Source: Enterobacter dykesii (GTDB lineage: Bacteria; Pseudomonadota; Gammaproteobacteria; Enterobacterales; Enterobacteriaceae). From it: 64,000 nucleotides of DNA. Of the stretch, positions 1-15,096 are shown piece by piece. The notes below the pieces were generated by a model. That model was not told the DNA's origin, searched no databases, and saw only the letters and a program-made list of their open reading frames with translations. The stretch's first letter is position 1. Every line of letters begins with the position of its first letter. The stretch covers positions 248,001 to 312,000 of the forward strand of contig NZ_CP126604.1 in the NCBI RefSeq assembly GCF_008364625.2. Direction: 5' to 3'. Position numbers and translations under genes: made by a program.

Positions 1-139
1 CGCCCATACCGAACATGATCAGCATCAGCAGCGTGGCGACCCACGGACCAATGCCTGTGAACGTGGCGGGGGTGTAATACGCGAGTACGGAGAGCAGCAG
101 CGCCCATAACGGGAACAGCCGAGTAACGGCGGATAACAT
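1..139 (-). CDS. panS: PanS-like pantoate/pantothenate transporter, N-terminal fragment
   Basis: Only the first 46 codons are present; the gene runs off the left edge. The fragment starts [18 protein letters not shown] and holds two hydrophobic stretches (about residues 7-24 and 32-46), as expected for the first membrane helices of a bile acid:sodium symporter family carrier. PanS (YocS) lies next to lysC in Salmonella, and that neighbourhood is the main reason for the name; the sequence alone proves only a membrane protein of this type. It is read in the same direction as lysC, 93 bases downstream of the lysC stop and beyond the lysC terminator. Confidence 0.6.
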   Translation of the reverse strand, partial: MLSAVTRLFPLWALLLSVLAYYTPATFTGIGPWVATLLMLIMFGMG

Positions 140-177
140 AGTGGATTCCTTGCAGTATTGTCGTGTTGTTTAGTTAT

Positions 178-203
178 GAAAAAGCCGGGTCTGTGCCCGG
201 CTT
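178..203 (-). terminator. Rho-independent terminator of lysC
   Basis: Read on the minus strand, an AAGCCGGG/CCCGGCTT stem with a six-base loop is followed directly by a T-run (CTTTTTCAT). It lies about 30 bases past the lysC stop and separates it from panS. Confidence 0.8.
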
Positions 204-232
204 ATAGGTATTGTTTATCGTGCTAACGAATT

Positions 233-1582
233 TTATTCAAACAAATTCTGATGAAGTTTCTGCACGACCTGCTCGGCCTGATCGGCAGGCACCAGGAAGC
301 AGAGGTTATAGCTGGATGCCCCGTAGCAGATCATGCGGATGCTGAACGGGTCGAGCACGCCGAACACCTCTTTACCCACGCCGCAGGCGCGCGACAGCTT
401 GTTGCCGATGATGGCAACCAGCGCCAGGTCTTCTTCCACTTCCACGCGGCACAGCTCAGACAGCTCAATCAGCAGCGACTGCGTCAGCAGCGTGTCGCCG
501 GTGGAGGTCGAGCCGGTGGTGTCCAGCGTTAGCGCAATGCTCACTTCAGAGGTGGTGATCAGATCCACCGAGATATTGTGGCGCGCCAGAATGCCAAACA
601 CTTCCGCCAGGAAACCGCGTGAATGCAGCATATTGTGGCTGTGGAGCGTCACCAGCGTCTGGCGACGGCGCAGGGCCAGGGCGCGGAAAAGCGGTGGGTT
701 TTCGGTTTTCTTGCAAACCAGCGTCCCGCCCGCTTTCGGATCTTTACTGGAGCCGACGAAGACCGGAATATCGCTGCGTACGGCTGGCAAAAGCGTTGCC
801 GGGTGCAGCACTTTTGCACCGAAGGTGGCCATTTCAGCCGCTTCTTCAAAGGCGATCACATCAATACGTTTAGCCGCAGAAACGACGCGCGGGTCGGTGG
901 TGTAAATGCCCGGAACGTCAGTCCAGATATCCACGCGCGTGGCATGCAGGGCTTCGCCCAGCAGCGCGGCGGTGTAGTCGCTGCCGCCACGACCAAGCGT
1001 GGTGGTGCGGCCTTTCGCTTCACTGCCGATAAAGCCCTGGGTGACCACGATACCGTCTGCCAGGCGCGTTGCCAGCTGTTGATTGGTCAGCTCCGCCAGC
1101 GCCTCAACGTCCGGCTCGGCGCGGCCAAAGCGATCGCTGGTACGCATTACTTTACGCACGTCAAACCACTGCGCCTGAACGCTACGCTCGCGCATGATTT
1201 CAACAAACAGCAGGGTGGACATCAGCTCGCCGTGGCTGACCAGTTCGTCGGTCAGGGCGGTGGAGGTGGCCAGAGAGGCCGCTTCTGCCAGAGTGGTAAT
1301 ATTTTCCAGCAGACGTTCCACTTCCTCGCGGATGACGTTCGGGTTCTGCAGACGTTCAAGGATGTCGAACTGAATTTTGCGCAGTGCATCCAGCTTCACG
1401 AAACGTTCTGTCGCTTCCAGTCCTTCAGACAGAGAAACCAGCAGGTTCGTCACGCCGGCGGAGGCAGACAGCACCACCAGGCGGGTATTCGGATCGGCCA
1501 GCACCACATCGGCGCTGCGGTTCATGGCATCGTAATCGGCCACACTGGTGCCGCCAAATTTGGCGACCACAAAACTCGTCAT
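233..1582 (-). CDS. lysC: Lysine-sensitive aspartokinase III
   Basis: Phosphorylates L-aspartate to 4-phospho-L-aspartate, the first step of lysine, threonine, methionine and diaminopimelate synthesis; the LysC isozyme is feedback-inhibited by lysine. At 449 aa it has exactly the length of E. coli LysC and is close to it throughout. The kinase domain starts with KFGGTS (residues 8-13) and contains TLGRGGSDYTAALL; the C-terminal ACT regulatory region begins near residue 310 (HSRGFLAEVFGILARHNISV). The start ATG is preceded by ACGAGGT. The enzyme looks intact, but its leader lacks the lysine riboswitch known from E. coli (see findings). Confidence 0.98.
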   Translation of the reverse strand: MTSFVVAKFGGTSVADYDAMNRSADVVLADPNTRLVVLSASAGVTNLLVSLSEGLEATERFVKLDALRKIQFDILERLQNPNVIREEVERLLENITTLAEAASLATSTALTDELVSHGELMSTLLFVEIMRERSVQAQWFDVRKVMRTSDRFGRAEPDVEALAELTNQQLATRLADGIVVTQGFIGSEAKGRTTTLGRGGSDYTAALLGEALHATRVDIWTDVPGIYTTDPRVVSAAKRIDVIAFEEAAEMATFGAKVLHPATLLPAVRSDIPVFVGSSKDPKAGGTLVCKKTENPPLFRALALRRRQTLVTLHSHNMLHSRGFLAEVFGILARHNISVDLITTSEVSIALTLDTTGSTSTGDTLLTQSLLIELSELCRVEVEEDLALVAIIGNKLSRACGVGKEVFGVLDPFSIRMICYGASSYNLCFLVPADQAEQVVQKLHQNLFE

Positions 1583-3606
<2,024 letters not shown>

Positions 3607-3625
3607 TTAAAACGTCATGAAAACG

Positions 3626-3651
3626 TGCCGGCTTAATGCCGGCATTTTTTT
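3626..3651 (+). terminator. pgi terminator
   Basis: TGCCGGC/GCCGGCA stem with a five-base loop followed by seven T residues, about 20 bases after the pgi stop. Confidence 0.9.
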
Positions 3652-3973
3652 ATCGGATAATTCCTGATGTCTGTTAGTTAACTCAAATTCTGAATCTGAG
3701 TTTAATCCGAAAAAGACGCTTAACCCGTTAATTGCTGCGGTTTATTTTAAGAAAATACGTAGTGGTACATTAATATGGATATATTATAAATTATTGATTT
3801 TTATCTATTATATATTTATGTTATTTGCGTTTAATTTCCATTTTAACCATTAGTCCGAAAACCCTCTCCCTATTTCCCCTTACGGCAAACCCAAGGCAGT
3901 AGTTGTGTATACTCGATTCCGCCTGAAATTCTTTTCGGGCAAATCTCCATTCATTCATTGAAGGGAAATTGTT
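3652..3973 (+). promoter_or_regulatory. yjbEFGH upstream control region
   Basis: A+T-rich 322-bp region without a gene. TATACT at 3908-3913 is the clearest -10 candidate, about 60 bases before yjbE. GGCAGTAGTTGTG at 3895-3907, preceded by CCCAA, resembles the ops/JUMPstart element of polysaccharide operons, but it would lie upstream of the start from that -10. In E. coli this operon is activated by the Rcs phosphorelay; I could not place an RcsB site with confidence. Confidence 0.4.
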
Positions 3974-4216
3974 ATGAAGAAAGTACTGTATGGCATTTTT
4001 GCCATATCTGCGCTTGCGGCGACATCTGTCTATGCAGCTCCGGTTCAGGTCGGGGAAGCGGCAGGTTCGGCTGCGACGTCTGCGTCTGCGGGAAGTTCTA
4101 CCGCAGCCAGCGCCAGCACCGTAAGTTCAGCCGTGGGTGTCGCGCTGGCGGCAACCGGTGGCGGTGATGGCTCCAATACCGGAACCACGACCACCACGAC
4201 AACCAGCACCCAGTAA
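3974..4216 (+). CDS. yjbE: YjbE, secreted Ser/Thr/Ala/Gly-rich protein of the exopolysaccharide operon
   Basis: An 80-aa protein, the E. coli YjbE length. A signal peptide (residues 1-21, ending VYA-AP) precedes a low-complexity tail of Ala, Ser, Gly and Thr ending in a run of threonines. It corresponds to GfcA of the group 4 capsule operon. The yjbEFGH operon is linked to extracellular polysaccharide production, but the biochemical role of YjbE is unknown. First gene of the operon, separated from yjbF by a strong hairpin that may make it the most abundant product. Confidence 0.9.
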   Translation: MKKVLYGIFAISALAATSVYAAPVQVGEAAGSAATSASAGSSTAASASTVSSAVGVALAATGGGDGSNTGTTTTTTTSTQ

Positions 4217-4235
4217 TAGCGGGTGTTTTAATCAT

Positions 4236-4255
4236 AACCACACTTCGGTGTGGTT
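4236..4255 (+). terminator. Intra-operon attenuator hairpin between yjbE and yjbF
   Basis: A perfect 8-bp stem (AACCACAC/GTGTGGTT) closed by a TTCG tetraloop, followed only by ATTTC. The weak T-run suggests partial termination or 3'-end protection of the yjbE message rather than a full stop. Confidence 0.65.
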
Positions 4256-4279
4256 ATTTCGCCCCTTCGGAGAAGAGTC

Positions 4280-4918
4280 GTGAAGCGACCTGCAATCATT
4301 CTGATTTGCCTGCTGCTGCAGGCGTGCTCGGCCACCACTAAAGGGCTGGGAAACTCACTGTGGGAAAGCATGTTCGGCACACCGGGCGTGCATTTGACCG
4401 ATGACGAACTTCAGAACATGCCCTATGCCAGTCAGTACATGCAGCTTAATGATGGCCCGCAGCTGTTTGTGGTGCTCGCTTTCGATGAAAACGGGCAGCA
4501 GAAATGGGTGACGCAGGATCAGGCCACCATCGTGACGCAGCATGGTCGTATCGTGAAAACCCTGTTGGGCGGCGACAACCTGCTGGAGGTGAATAATATT
4601 GCTGCCGATCCGCTGATCAAGCCAAACCAGATCGCCGATGGTGCAAGCTGGACGCGCACGATGGGCTGGACCGAGCACAAGCAGGTGCGTTACGCCACGG
4701 CACGCTCGACCTTCCGCTGGGACGGCACGGACAGCGTGAAAGTCGGCAGCGACGAAACGCAGGTTCGCGTGCTGGATGAAGAAGTCACCACCGACCAGGC
4801 CACCTGGCACAACCGCTTCTGGATCGACGAGGAAGGGCAGATCCGCCAGTCCCTGCAGTATCTCGGTGCCGGATTCTTCCCGGTGAAAACCACCCTGATC
4901 AAGGCGGCGAAATCATGA
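4280..4918 (+). CDS. yjbF: YjbF, outer-membrane lipoprotein of the exopolysaccharide operon
   Basis: A 212-aa protein matching E. coli YjbF (GfcB family) along its whole length. The N-terminus MKRPAIILICLLLQAC ends in a lipobox, so the mature protein should start at Cys16 and be lipid-anchored. Start taken at the GTG at 4280, which follows AGAAGAG and restores the E. coli length; a longer in-frame reading from 4250 would bury the signal sequence and overlap the upstream hairpin. Its stop overlaps the yjbG start (ATGA), indicating translational coupling. Confidence 0.92.
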   Translation: MKRPAIILICLLLQACSATTKGLGNSLWESMFGTPGVHLTDDELQNMPYASQYMQLNDGPQLFVVLAFDENGQQKWVTQDQATIVTQHGRIVKTLLGGDNLLEVNNIAADPLIKPNQIADGASWTRTMGWTEHKQVRYATARSTFRWDGTDSVKVGSDETQVRVLDEEVTTDQATWHNRFWIDEEGQIRQSLQYLGAGFFPVKTTLIKAAKS

Positions 4919-5652
4919 AAACGCTCATCCACGTTGCGCTTCTCGCCAGCCTTGCCGCGCCGCTGGCATGGTCCGCAGGGACGGTAAATGTCTACACGCC
5001 GGACAGTAAAAAACCCAAAACCTTAACCCACGCCGAGCATCTGCTCGATCTCGTCGGACAGCCAAGGCTCGCTAACAGCTGGTGGCCGGGGGCAGTGATC
5101 GCTGAACGGCAGAAGACCGCTGAAGCGGAACAACAGCACAAGGCGCTCCTTGCCAGGCTGACGGGGTTAGCGGAGCAGGAGGATGGCGACGACGCGGCGG
5201 CCATTAACAGCGTTCGCCAGCAGCTGCAGGCGCTGAAGGTGACGGGCCGTCAGAACGTGAACCTTGATCCCGATGAAGTGCGCGTCACGGAAAAGGGCAA
5301 CCCCACGCTGGAAGGGGAGTATACGCTCTGGCTGCCGGAAAAGCCGACGACGGTGACCGTGATGGGGCTTATCAGCAGCCCGGGTAAAAAGCCCTTTACG
5401 CCCGGTCGCGACGTGGCGAGCTACCTCGACGAGCAGAGCCTGCTGAGCGGTGCCGATAACAGCTACGCCTGGGTGGTTTACCCTGACGGGCATACACAAA
5501 AAGCCCCCGTCGCTTACTGGAATAAACGGCATATCGAACCTATGCCGGACAGCATCATTTTTGTCGGTTTTGCCGACCATTTCTGGACGAAGGCGTATGA
5601 CGGGCTTAACGCCGATATCCTTCACTCCCTGATTCAGCGGATACCGGAATAA
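4915..5652 (+). CDS. yjbG: YjbG, periplasmic GfcC-family protein
   Basis: A 245-aa protein with an N-terminal signal peptide (residues 1-20, ending AWS-AG), so predicted periplasmic. It corresponds to GfcC of the group 4 capsule locus; the structure of that family has ubiquitin-like domains, but no enzymatic role is known. A charged helical stretch rich in Glu/Gln (about residues 62-105) precedes the beta-rich C-terminal half. The start overlaps the yjbF stop by four bases and its stop overlaps the yjbH start, so the operon is tightly coupled. Confidence 0.92.
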   Translation: MKTLIHVALLASLAAPLAWSAGTVNVYTPDSKKPKTLTHAEHLLDLVGQPRLANSWWPGAVIAERQKTAEAEQQHKALLARLTGLAEQEDGDDAAAINSVRQQLQALKVTGRQNVNLDPDEVRVTEKGNPTLEGEYTLWLPEKPTTVTVMGLISSPGKKPFTPGRDVASYLDEQSLLSGADNSYAWVVYPDGHTQKAPVAYWNKRHIEPMPDSIIFVGFADHFWTKAYDGLNADILHSLIQRIPE

Positions 5653-7748
5653 TGAAAAGAACCTATCTCTACAGCATGCTGGCGCTCTGCGTGAGTGCCG
5701 CGTGCCATGCAGAAACGTATCCGGCACCCATTGGCCCGTCTCAGTCAGACTTCGGCGGCGTCGGTTTGCTGCAAACGCCCACAGCGCGGATGGCGCGCGA
5801 AGGGGAAATTAGCCTTAACTACCGTGATAACGATCAGTATCGTTACTACTCGGCGTCGGTGCAGCTGTTCCCGTGGCTTGAAACCACGCTGCGTTACACC
5901 GACGTGCGTACGAAACAGTACAGCAGCGTTGATGCGTTCTCCGGCGACCAGACCTACAAAGATAAAGCCTTCGACGTCAAGCTGCGCCTGTGGGAAGAGA
6001 GCTACTGGATGCCGCAGGTGTCCGTGGGCGCCAAAGATATCGGTGGTACCGGTCTGTTTGATGCTGAATACATCGTGGCCAGTAAAGCCTGGGGGCCGTT
6101 CGACTTCTCGCTCGGCCTGGGATGGGGCTACCTGGGCACTGGCGGTAACGTGAAAAACCCGTTTTGCTCCTACAGCGACAAATACTGCTACCGCGATAAC
6201 AGCTATAAGAAAGCGGGTTCTATCAACGGGGATCAGATGTTCCACGGTCCGGCATCGCTGTTTGGCGGCGTGGAGTATCAAACGCCCTGGCAGCCATTAC
6301 GCCTGAAGCTGGAATATGAAGGGAATGACTACTCGCAGGACTTCGCCGGGAAGATTGAGCAGAAGAGCAAGTTTAACGTCGGCGCCATTTATCGCGTCAC
6401 CGACTGGGCCGACGTTAACCTCAGCTACGAGCGCGGCAACACCGTGATGTTTGGCTTCACGCTGCGCACCAACTTTAACGATATGCGGCCACACTACAAT
6501 GATAACGCGCGCCCTGCATACCAGCCGGAGCCGCAGGATGCGATTCTGCAGCACTCCGTGGTGGCAAACCAGCTGACGCTGCTGAAATACAATGCCGGCC
6601 TGGCGGATCCGAAAATTCAGGTGAAAGGCGATACGCTGTACGTGACCGGCGAGCAGGTGAAATACCGCGACTCGCGCGAAGGGATCGAACGCGCTAACCG
6701 GATCGTGATGAACGATCTGCCGGAGGGGATCCGCACGATCCGCGTGACGGAAAACCGCCTCAACCTGCCGCAGGTGACGACGGAAACGGACGTTGCCAGC
6801 CTTAAGCGCCACCTGGAGGGCGAACCGCTCGGGCATGAAACCGAGCTGGTGCAAAAACGCGTAGAGCCGATCGTACCGGAAACCACCGAGCAGGGCTGGT
6901 ATATCGACAAATCGCGCTTCGATTTCCATATCGATCCGGTGCTGAACCAGTCCGTGGGCGGGCCGGAAAACTTCTACATGTATCAGCTGGGCGTCATGGC
7001 GACGGCGGATCTGTGGCTTACCGACCACCTGCTGACCACCGGTAGCCTGTTCGGCAACATCGCTAATAACTACGACAAGTTCAACTACACCAACCCGCCA
7101 AAAGACTCACAGCTGCCGCGCGTGCGTACTCGCGTGCGTGAATACGTGCAGAACGATGCTTACGTGAATAACCTGCAGGCCAACTACTTCCAGTACTTCG
7201 GCAACGGCTTCTACGGCCAGGTGTACGGCGGGTATCTGGAAACCATGTACGGCGGCGCGGGGGCGGAAGTGCTTTATCGTCCTGTCGACAGCAATTGGGC
7301 GTTCGGGGTTGATGCCAACTACGTCAAGCAGCGTGACTGGCGCAGCGCGCAGGACATGATGAAGTTCACCGACTACAGCGTCAAAACGGGCCATCTGACC
7401 GCCTACTGGACGCCGTCGTTCGCACCTGACGTGCTGGTGAAAGCCAGCGTCGGCCAGTACCTGGCGGGCGATAAGGGCGGTACGCTGGATATCTCTAAAC
7501 ACTTCGACAGCGGCGTCGTGGTGGGCGGCTACGCCACCATCACCAACGTTTCGCCGGACGAGTACGGGGAAGGGGACTTCACCAAAGGGGTCTACGTGTC
7601 GATTCCGCTGGATCTGTTCTCGTCAGGCCCAACCCGCAGCCGTGCGGCAGTGGGCTGGACGCCGCTGACGCGTGACGGGGGTCAACAGCTTGGACGTAAG
7701 TTCCAGCTGTATGATATGACGAGCGATAAGAACATTAACTTCCGCTGA
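5652..7748 (+). CDS. yjbH: YjbH, outer-membrane beta-barrel protein of the exopolysaccharide operon
   Basis: A 698-aa exported protein (signal peptide about residues 1-20, ending CHA-ET) of the YjbH/GfcD family, built from many amphipathic strands with alternating aromatic residues, as in outer-membrane barrels. The repeated [18 protein letters not shown] segment near the N-terminus is typical of the family. By analogy with the group 4 capsule system it probably serves polysaccharide export or assembly at the outer membrane; the exact role is not established. Last gene of yjbEFGH, start overlapping the yjbG stop (TAATG). Confidence 0.92.
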   Translation: MKRTYLYSMLALCVSAACHAETYPAPIGPSQSDFGGVGLLQTPTARMAREGEISLNYRDNDQYRYYSASVQLFPWLETTLRYTDVRTKQYSSVDAFSGDQTYKDKAFDVKLRLWEESYWMPQVSVGAKDIGGTGLFDAEYIVASKAWGPFDFSLGLGWGYLGTGGNVKNPFCSYSDKYCYRDNSYKKAGSINGDQMFHGPASLFGGVEYQTPWQPLRLKLEYEGNDYSQDFAGKIEQKSKFNVGAIYRVTDWADVNLSYERGNTVMFGFTLRTNFNDMRPHYNDNARPAYQPEPQDAILQHSVVANQLTLLKYNAGLADPKIQVKGDTLYVTGEQVKYRDSREGIERANRIVMNDLPEGIRTIRVTENRLNLPQVTTETDVASLKRHLEGEPLGHETELVQKRVEPIVPETTEQGWYIDKSRFDFHIDPVLNQSVGGPENFYMYQLGVMATADLWLTDHLLTTGSLFGNIANNYDKFNYTNPPKDSQLPRVRTRVREYVQNDAYVNNLQANYFQYFGNGFYGQVYGGYLETMYGGAGAEVLYRPVDSNWAFGVDANYVKQRDWRSAQDMMKFTDYSVKTGHLTAYWTPSFAPDVLVKASVGQYLAGDKGGTLDISKHFDSGVVVGGYATITNVSPDEYGEGDFTKGVYVSIPLDLFSSGPTRSRAAVGWTPLTRDGGQQLGRKFQLYDMTSDKNINFR

Positions 7749-7750
7749 TG

Positions 7751-7781
7751 CCTCTCACCCTCTCCCCTAAGGGAGAGGGGA
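7751..7781. repeat. Dispersed CCCTCTCCC palindromic repeat, copy 1
   Basis: CACCCTCTCCCCTAAGGGAGAGGGG forms a strong hairpin directly behind the yjbH stop. One of seven related copies in this window; here it may protect or end the yjbH transcript. Confidence 0.75.
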
Positions 7782-7876
7782 ATCCTCTCCGTTGCGTCAA
7801 ACATAAACAAAAAATATAGATCCCCGTCACATTTTTGCGTTATACAGGAACCTCGCCCTGGAGAATGAGGTGCTGT

Positions 7877-8287
7877 ATGACATCCCTGACTCGCCCGCGC
7901 GTTGAGTTTATCTCAACTATCCTCCAGACCGTGCTGAACCTCGGTCTGTTGAGCCTTGGCCTGATACTGGTCGTCTTTTTGGGTAAAGAGACGGTGCATC
8001 TTGCGGATGTGCTGTTCGCCCCTGAACAAACCAGCAAATATGCGCTGGTGGAAGGCCTGGTGGTCTACTTTCTCTACTTTGAATTTATCGCCCTGATTGT
8101 GAAGTACTTTCAGTCCGGCTTTCACTTCCCGCTGCGTTATTTTGTCTACATTGGGATCACTGCGATAGTGCGGCTGATCATCGTCGATCATAAATCCCCG
8201 CTCGACGTGCTGATCTACTCGGCGGCGATCCTGCTGCTGGTGATCACCCTCTGGCTGTGTAATTCGAAGCGGCTGAAACGCGAATAA
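7877..8287 (+). CDS. psiE: Phosphate-starvation-inducible membrane protein PsiE
   Basis: A 136-aa inner-membrane protein nearly identical to E. coli PsiE, with about four hydrophobic segments (roughly residues 14-33, 48-72, 77-96 and 108-128) and a basic C-terminus (SKRLKRE). E. coli psiE is induced by phosphate starvation and influenced by cAMP-CRP, but its function is unknown. Start placed at the ATG at 7877 to match the E. coli length; the in-frame extension upstream has no similarity. E. coli has xylE between psiE and malG; here malG follows directly and convergently. Confidence 0.93.
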   Translation: MTSLTRPRVEFISTILQTVLNLGLLSLGLILVVFLGKETVHLADVLFAPEQTSKYALVEGLVVYFLYFEFIALIVKYFQSGFHFPLRYFVYIGITAIVRLIIVDHKSPLDVLIYSAAILLLVITLWLCNSKRLKRE

Positions 8288-8311
8288 AAAAATGGCGGCC
8301 CGGAGGCCGCC
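8287..8311 (-). terminator. Terminator of the malEFG operon
   Basis: Read on the minus strand, GGCGGCC/GGCCGCC with a four-base loop is followed by ATTTTTTTATT. It lies about 75 bases past the malG stop and abuts the psiE stop. The plus strand has no T-run, so it mainly serves malG. Confidence 0.8.
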
Positions 8312-8384
8312 TAACAACAGTCACAAGTTGGGTCAATACAATACGTCTAAAGTTGAGGGTTGCAGTGGCATAACAAAATGAAAC

Positions 8385-9275
8385 TTAACCTTTCACACCG
8401 CCCGCCGTCAGGCCGTTGACCAGCCAGCGCTGTGCCAGCAGGAACACCACGGTAATCGGGATGGCAGAGAGTACGGCCGCCGCGGCAAAGTCGCCCCACA
8501 GGTAGTTTTGCGGGTTGAGGTATTGCTGCATACCTACGGCCAGGGTGTAGCTGTTCACATCACGCAGTAACAGTGAGGCAACCGGTACTTCGGTGATCGC
8601 AGCGATAAACGACAGAATAAACACCACCGCCAGGATAGGCACCGACAGCGGCAGCAGCACCAGGCGGAACGCCTGCCACGGGGTTGCGCCATCCAGTGCG
8701 GCCGCTTCTTCCAGCGAGCCGTCGATGGTTTCGAAATAGCCTTTAATGGTCCATACATGCAGTGCGATACCGCCAAGATAGGCGAAGATCACGCCGCCGT
8801 GGGTGTTCAGACCGATAAACGGTACGTACTGGCCCAGACGGTCAAACAGGGCGTACAGCGCCACCAGAGACAGCACGGCCGGGAACATCTGGAAAATCAG
8901 CATCCCTTTCAGCAGTGAGGCTTTGCCCGGGAACTTCATACGGGCGAAAGCGTACGCACAGGTCGTGGAGAGCGTCACGATGCCTATCGCGGTGATCCCG
9001 GCGATTTTCACCGAGTTCCACAGCCACAGCAGCACCGGGAACGGCGGCGGCGTGACGCGGCCATCCGCGTGTTCCACGCTGAAGCCCAGCGCGAGCTTCC
9101 AGTGTTCCCAGGAGATTTCGTCCGGGATCAGGCTCCCCGTCGCGAAGTTACCCGAACGCAGGGAGATGGCGATAACCATCAGCAGCGGGAACATGATCGC
9201 CGCGATGAAAATCAGCAGGCCTAAGTGCGTCGCCAGGAGGCGCAGTTTTTGAGATTTGGGTTGTACCATTGCCAT
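8385..9275 (-). CDS. malG: Maltose/maltodextrin ABC transporter permease MalG
   Basis: Inner-membrane subunit that with MalF forms the translocation path of the MalFGK2 importer. 296 aa, as in E. coli, with six predicted membrane helices and the cytoplasmic EAA loop that docks on MalK ([15 protein letters not shown], about residues 190-204). Last gene of malEFG on the minus strand; its start is 14 bases after the malF stop. The operon is MalT-controlled from the malE/malK region. Confidence 0.98.
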   Translation of the reverse strand: MAMVQPKSQKLRLLATHLGLLIFIAAIMFPLLMVIAISLRSGNFATGSLIPDEISWEHWKLALGFSVEHADGRVTPPPFPVLLWLWNSVKIAGITAIGIVTLSTTCAYAFARMKFPGKASLLKGMLIFQMFPAVLSLVALYALFDRLGQYVPFIGLNTHGGVIFAYLGGIALHVWTIKGYFETIDGSLEEAAALDGATPWQAFRLVLLPLSVPILAVVFILSFIAAITEVPVASLLLRDVNSYTLAVGMQQYLNPQNYLWGDFAAAAVLSAIPITVVFLLAQRWLVNGLTAGGVKG

Positions 9276-9289
9276 GATCGATGCCCTCC

Positions 9290-10834
9290 TTAGTCAAATT
9301 TCATACGTGTGGCTTTCAGGTTCACAATCGCCAGAGCGCCAACCAGCAGGAAGATCAGGGTGGCAATCGCCGCCGCCAGACCGAAGTCCTGGCCGCCGCC
9401 GCCTTCGAAGGCGATACGGTAGGTGTAGCTCACGAGCAGGTCGGTATAGCCTGCTGGCGTCGTGGTGCCAAGGCGGTCCGGGCCGCCGTTGGTCAACAGC
9501 TGAATCAGCACGAAGTTGTTAAAGTTAAAGGCGAAGCTGGCAATCATCAGCGGCGTCAGCGGCTTAATGAGCAGCGGCAGCGTAATTTTAAAGAAGTTCT
9601 GGAACGGGCCCGCGCCGTCCATCGCCGAGGCTTCATACAGATCGTCCGGGATAGCCTTCAGCAGGCCCATGCAGAGGATCATCATGTACGGATAACCGAG
9701 CCAGGTGTTCACGATGATAATCATCGAGCGAGCGGTGGTCGGGTCGCTGAACCAGGCCGGTTTGATGCCGAACAGGGCGCTCAGCATCATGTTGATTTCA
9801 CCGAAGCTCTGGTTAAACAGCCCTTTGAAAATCAGAATCGAGATAAACGACGGTACGGCATACGGCAGGATCAGCAGCACGCGGTAAATCGCTTTGCCTT
9901 TCAGGGATTCCCACTGGACCAGACAGGCCAGCACCATGCCCACGGCCACGGTCAGGATCACCGTCAGTACGGAGAAGACCACCGTCCAGACGAAGATGGC
10001 GAAGAACGGTTTCTGAATGCCTTCGTCGGTAAACACGCGGGTAAAGTTGTCCCAGCCGATGGTGACGGTATAGCCCGGGCTGAGCTTGTCATCACCCCAT
10101 TTGCCGTCGGCAGTAACGGACTGATAGAAACCAATGTCGTTATTCGGACGATATTTCACGCCGCTCTGGTTGTTGGTCAGCGTGCCGTCGTCCGCCAGGG
10201 TATAGAGCGGCTGCGTGCCGGAGAACTGGCGCAGCGAGCTCATGGTCACTTTGCTTTCGTCTGGCAGCACGGCGGTGAGCTGGGTCAGCGCCTGACGGTT
10301 CTGGGTAATGACGCGCAGGCTGGCACGTTCACCCTCTGGCAGGGCCTGTGCCTCTTTTAAGGCCAGCTTCTGCTCGCCGCCAAATTTGAACGCGTCGGAG
10401 ACATAGTATTTGCTGCTTGCTTCGTCAGTAAGCGCTAACCTCCACTCGTTCCCGGCAGGATACAGGCCGAAGTTAAAGGTCTTGCCTGCCTGATATGAGC
10501 GATCCAGCAGGACCTGCTGCGCGCGTTCCTGCGCAAGCTGGTTGGTGCTGCTGTAGTTGGTAAACGCAATGGCGATGGTACAAATCAGCGGGAACAGGAC
10601 AAACAGCCCCATCCCGGCCACGCCGGGATAAACATAGCGCCAGGCATAGGCTTTACGATTAGCGAAAATATACAGGCCAGCAGAGCTCAAAATCAGCGTC
10701 ATAATGGCAAACAGATATTCCCCTTGTACGTACATTAAAACAACAAGGTAACCCACCAGCAGACACAGCAGACCTATCGCTGACCACTTCAGCGCGTCGC
10801 TTTGCCACCAGCGTTTCTTTTTAATGACATCCAT
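9290..10834 (-). CDS. malF: Maltose/maltodextrin ABC transporter permease MalF
   Basis: Inner-membrane subunit of MalFGK2. 514 aa, the E. coli length, with an N-terminal pair of helices, the large periplasmic P2 domain that contacts MalE (about residues 95-275) and a C-terminal core holding the EAA loop ([16 protein letters not shown], about residues 400-415). It lies between malE and malG; the malE-malF gap holds a palindromic repeat at the position where E. coli carries REP sequences that favour high malE over malF expression. Confidence 0.98.
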   Translation of the reverse strand: MDVIKKKRWWQSDALKWSAIGLLCLLVGYLVVLMYVQGEYLFAIMTLILSSAGLYIFANRKAYAWRYVYPGVAGMGLFVLFPLICTIAIAFTNYSSTNQLAQERAQQVLLDRSYQAGKTFNFGLYPAGNEWRLALTDEASSKYYVSDAFKFGGEQKLALKEAQALPEGERASLRVITQNRQALTQLTAVLPDESKVTMSSLRQFSGTQPLYTLADDGTLTNNQSGVKYRPNNDIGFYQSVTADGKWGDDKLSPGYTVTIGWDNFTRVFTDEGIQKPFFAIFVWTVVFSVLTVILTVAVGMVLACLVQWESLKGKAIYRVLLILPYAVPSFISILIFKGLFNQSFGEINMMLSALFGIKPAWFSDPTTARSMIIIVNTWLGYPYMMILCMGLLKAIPDDLYEASAMDGAGPFQNFFKITLPLLIKPLTPLMIASFAFNFNNFVLIQLLTNGGPDRLGTTTPAGYTDLLVSYTYRIAFEGGGGQDFGLAAAIATLIFLLVGALAIVNLKATRMKFD

Positions 10835-10864
10835 GGGGTTTTTCCTCTACAACGTTTGATCTTT

Positions 10865-10894
10865 TCTCCCTCTCCAGGGGGAGAGGGAGAGGGG
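10865..10894. repeat. Dispersed CCCTCTCCC palindromic repeat, copy 2 (malE-malF gap)
   Basis: CTCCCTCTCC and GGGGGAGAGGG arms form a hairpin between malE and malF. In E. coli the same gap has REP elements that stabilise the malE end of the message; this unrelated repeat may play the same part here. Confidence 0.7.
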
Positions 10895-10903
10895 ACTACG
10901 GCA

Positions 10904-12464
<1,561 letters not shown>

Positions 12465-13574
12465 ATGGCGAGCGTACAGCTGCGTAATGTAACGAAAGCC
12501 TGGGGTGACGTTGTGGTGTCGAAAGACATCAATCTGGACATCAACGAAGGCGAATTCGTGGTGTTTGTTGGCCCATCAGGCTGTGGTAAATCTACTCTGC
12601 TGCGTATGATTGCCGGTCTTGAAACGATTACCAGCGGCGACCTGCTGATTGGTGATACCCGAATGAACGACATCCCGCCTGCCGAACGTGGCGTAGGCAT
12701 GGTGTTCCAGTCTTATGCACTCTATCCACACCTTTCAGTTGCCGAAAATATGTCCTTTGGCCTGAAGCTGGCCGGCGCGAAGAAAGAGGTGATTAACCAG
12801 CGCGTGACGCAGGTGGCGGAGGTGTTACAGCTGGCGCATCTGCTGGAGCGTAAACCGAAAGCGCTTTCCGGCGGGCAGCGTCAGCGTGTGGCGATTGGCC
12901 GTACGCTGGTGGCCGAACCGCGCGTGTTCCTGCTCGATGAACCTCTCTCTAACCTGGATGCCGCCCTGCGCGTCCAGATGCGTATTGAAATTTCCCGTCT
13001 GCACAAGCGTCTTGGCCGCACGATGATTTACGTCACCCACGATCAGGTGGAAGCGATGACCCTCGCCGACAAAATCGTGGTGCTGGATGCCGGCCGCGTG
13101 GCGCAGGTGGGTAAACCGCTGGAGCTGTACCACTACCCGGCAGACCGCTTTGTTGCGGGCTTTATTGGCTCGCCAAAGATGAACTTCCTGCCCGTCAAAG
13201 TGACCGCGACAGCCATTGAACAGGTACAGGTGGAGCTGCCAAACCGCCAGCAGGTCTGGCTGCCGGTTGACAGCGCCAACGTACAGGTCGGGGCAAACAT
13301 GTCCCTCGGTATTCGTCCTGAGCATCTGCTGCCGAGCCACATCGCTGATGTGACCCTGGAAGGTGACGTTCAGGTCGTCGAACAGCTTGGTCACGAAACA
13401 CAGATTCATATCCAGATCCCCGCCATCCGTCAGAACCTGGTCTACCGCCAGAACGACGTGGTGTTGGTAGAAGAGGGTGCCACATTCGCTATCGGCTTGC
13501 CGCCAGAGCGTTGCCATCTGTTCCGTGAGGATGGCACTGCATGTCGTCGGTTGCACAAAGAGCCAGGCGTTTAA
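12465..13574 (+). CDS. malK: Maltose/maltodextrin ABC transporter ATPase MalK
   Basis: ATPase dimer that powers MalFGK2 and also sequesters the activator MalT when no substrate is transported. 369 aa. Walker [10 protein letters not shown] (residues 36-44), signature LSGGQRQR near 134, Walker [14 protein letters not shown]-loop VTHDQ; the C-terminal third is the regulatory domain that in E. coli binds MalT and enzyme IIA-Glc. Start ATG preceded by GAAGGGAGAAGG. First gene of malK-lamB-malM. Confidence 0.98.
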   Translation: MASVQLRNVTKAWGDVVVSKDINLDINEGEFVVFVGPSGCGKSTLLRMIAGLETITSGDLLIGDTRMNDIPPAERGVGMVFQSYALYPHLSVAENMSFGLKLAGAKKEVINQRVTQVAEVLQLAHLLERKPKALSGGQRQRVAIGRTLVAEPRVFLLDEPLSNLDAALRVQMRIEISRLHKRLGRTMIYVTHDQVEAMTLADKIVVLDAGRVAQVGKPLELYHYPADRFVAGFIGSPKMNFLPVKVTATAIEQVQVELPNRQQVWLPVDSANVQVGANMSLGIRPEHLLPSHIADVTLEGDVQVVEQLGHETQIHIQIPAIRQNLVYRQNDVVLVEEGATFAIGLPPERCHLFREDGTACRRLHKEPGV

Positions 13575-13609
13575 GCAATCCCAAAAGAAGACACGAAACC
13601 GACAGGTGA

Positions 13610-14983
<1,374 letters not shown>

Positions 14984-15013
14984 TCCCGTCTTAACCTGAC
15001 GTAATGACCAAAC

Positions 15014-15033
15014 TGAGGGGCGCAAGCCCCTCA
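15014..15033 (+). terminator. Hairpin between lamB and malM
   Basis: A perfect 8-bp stem TGAGGGGC/GCCCCTCA closed by a GCAA tetraloop, followed by ATCCTTGG with no T-run. Probably an attenuator or 3'-end stabiliser for the malK-lamB message. Confidence 0.6.
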
Positions 15034-15096
15034 ATCCTTGGGACGGCGCGCTATTGCCTGGCTACCGCTGAACCTGTGCATTTTGAGGTGATAACA

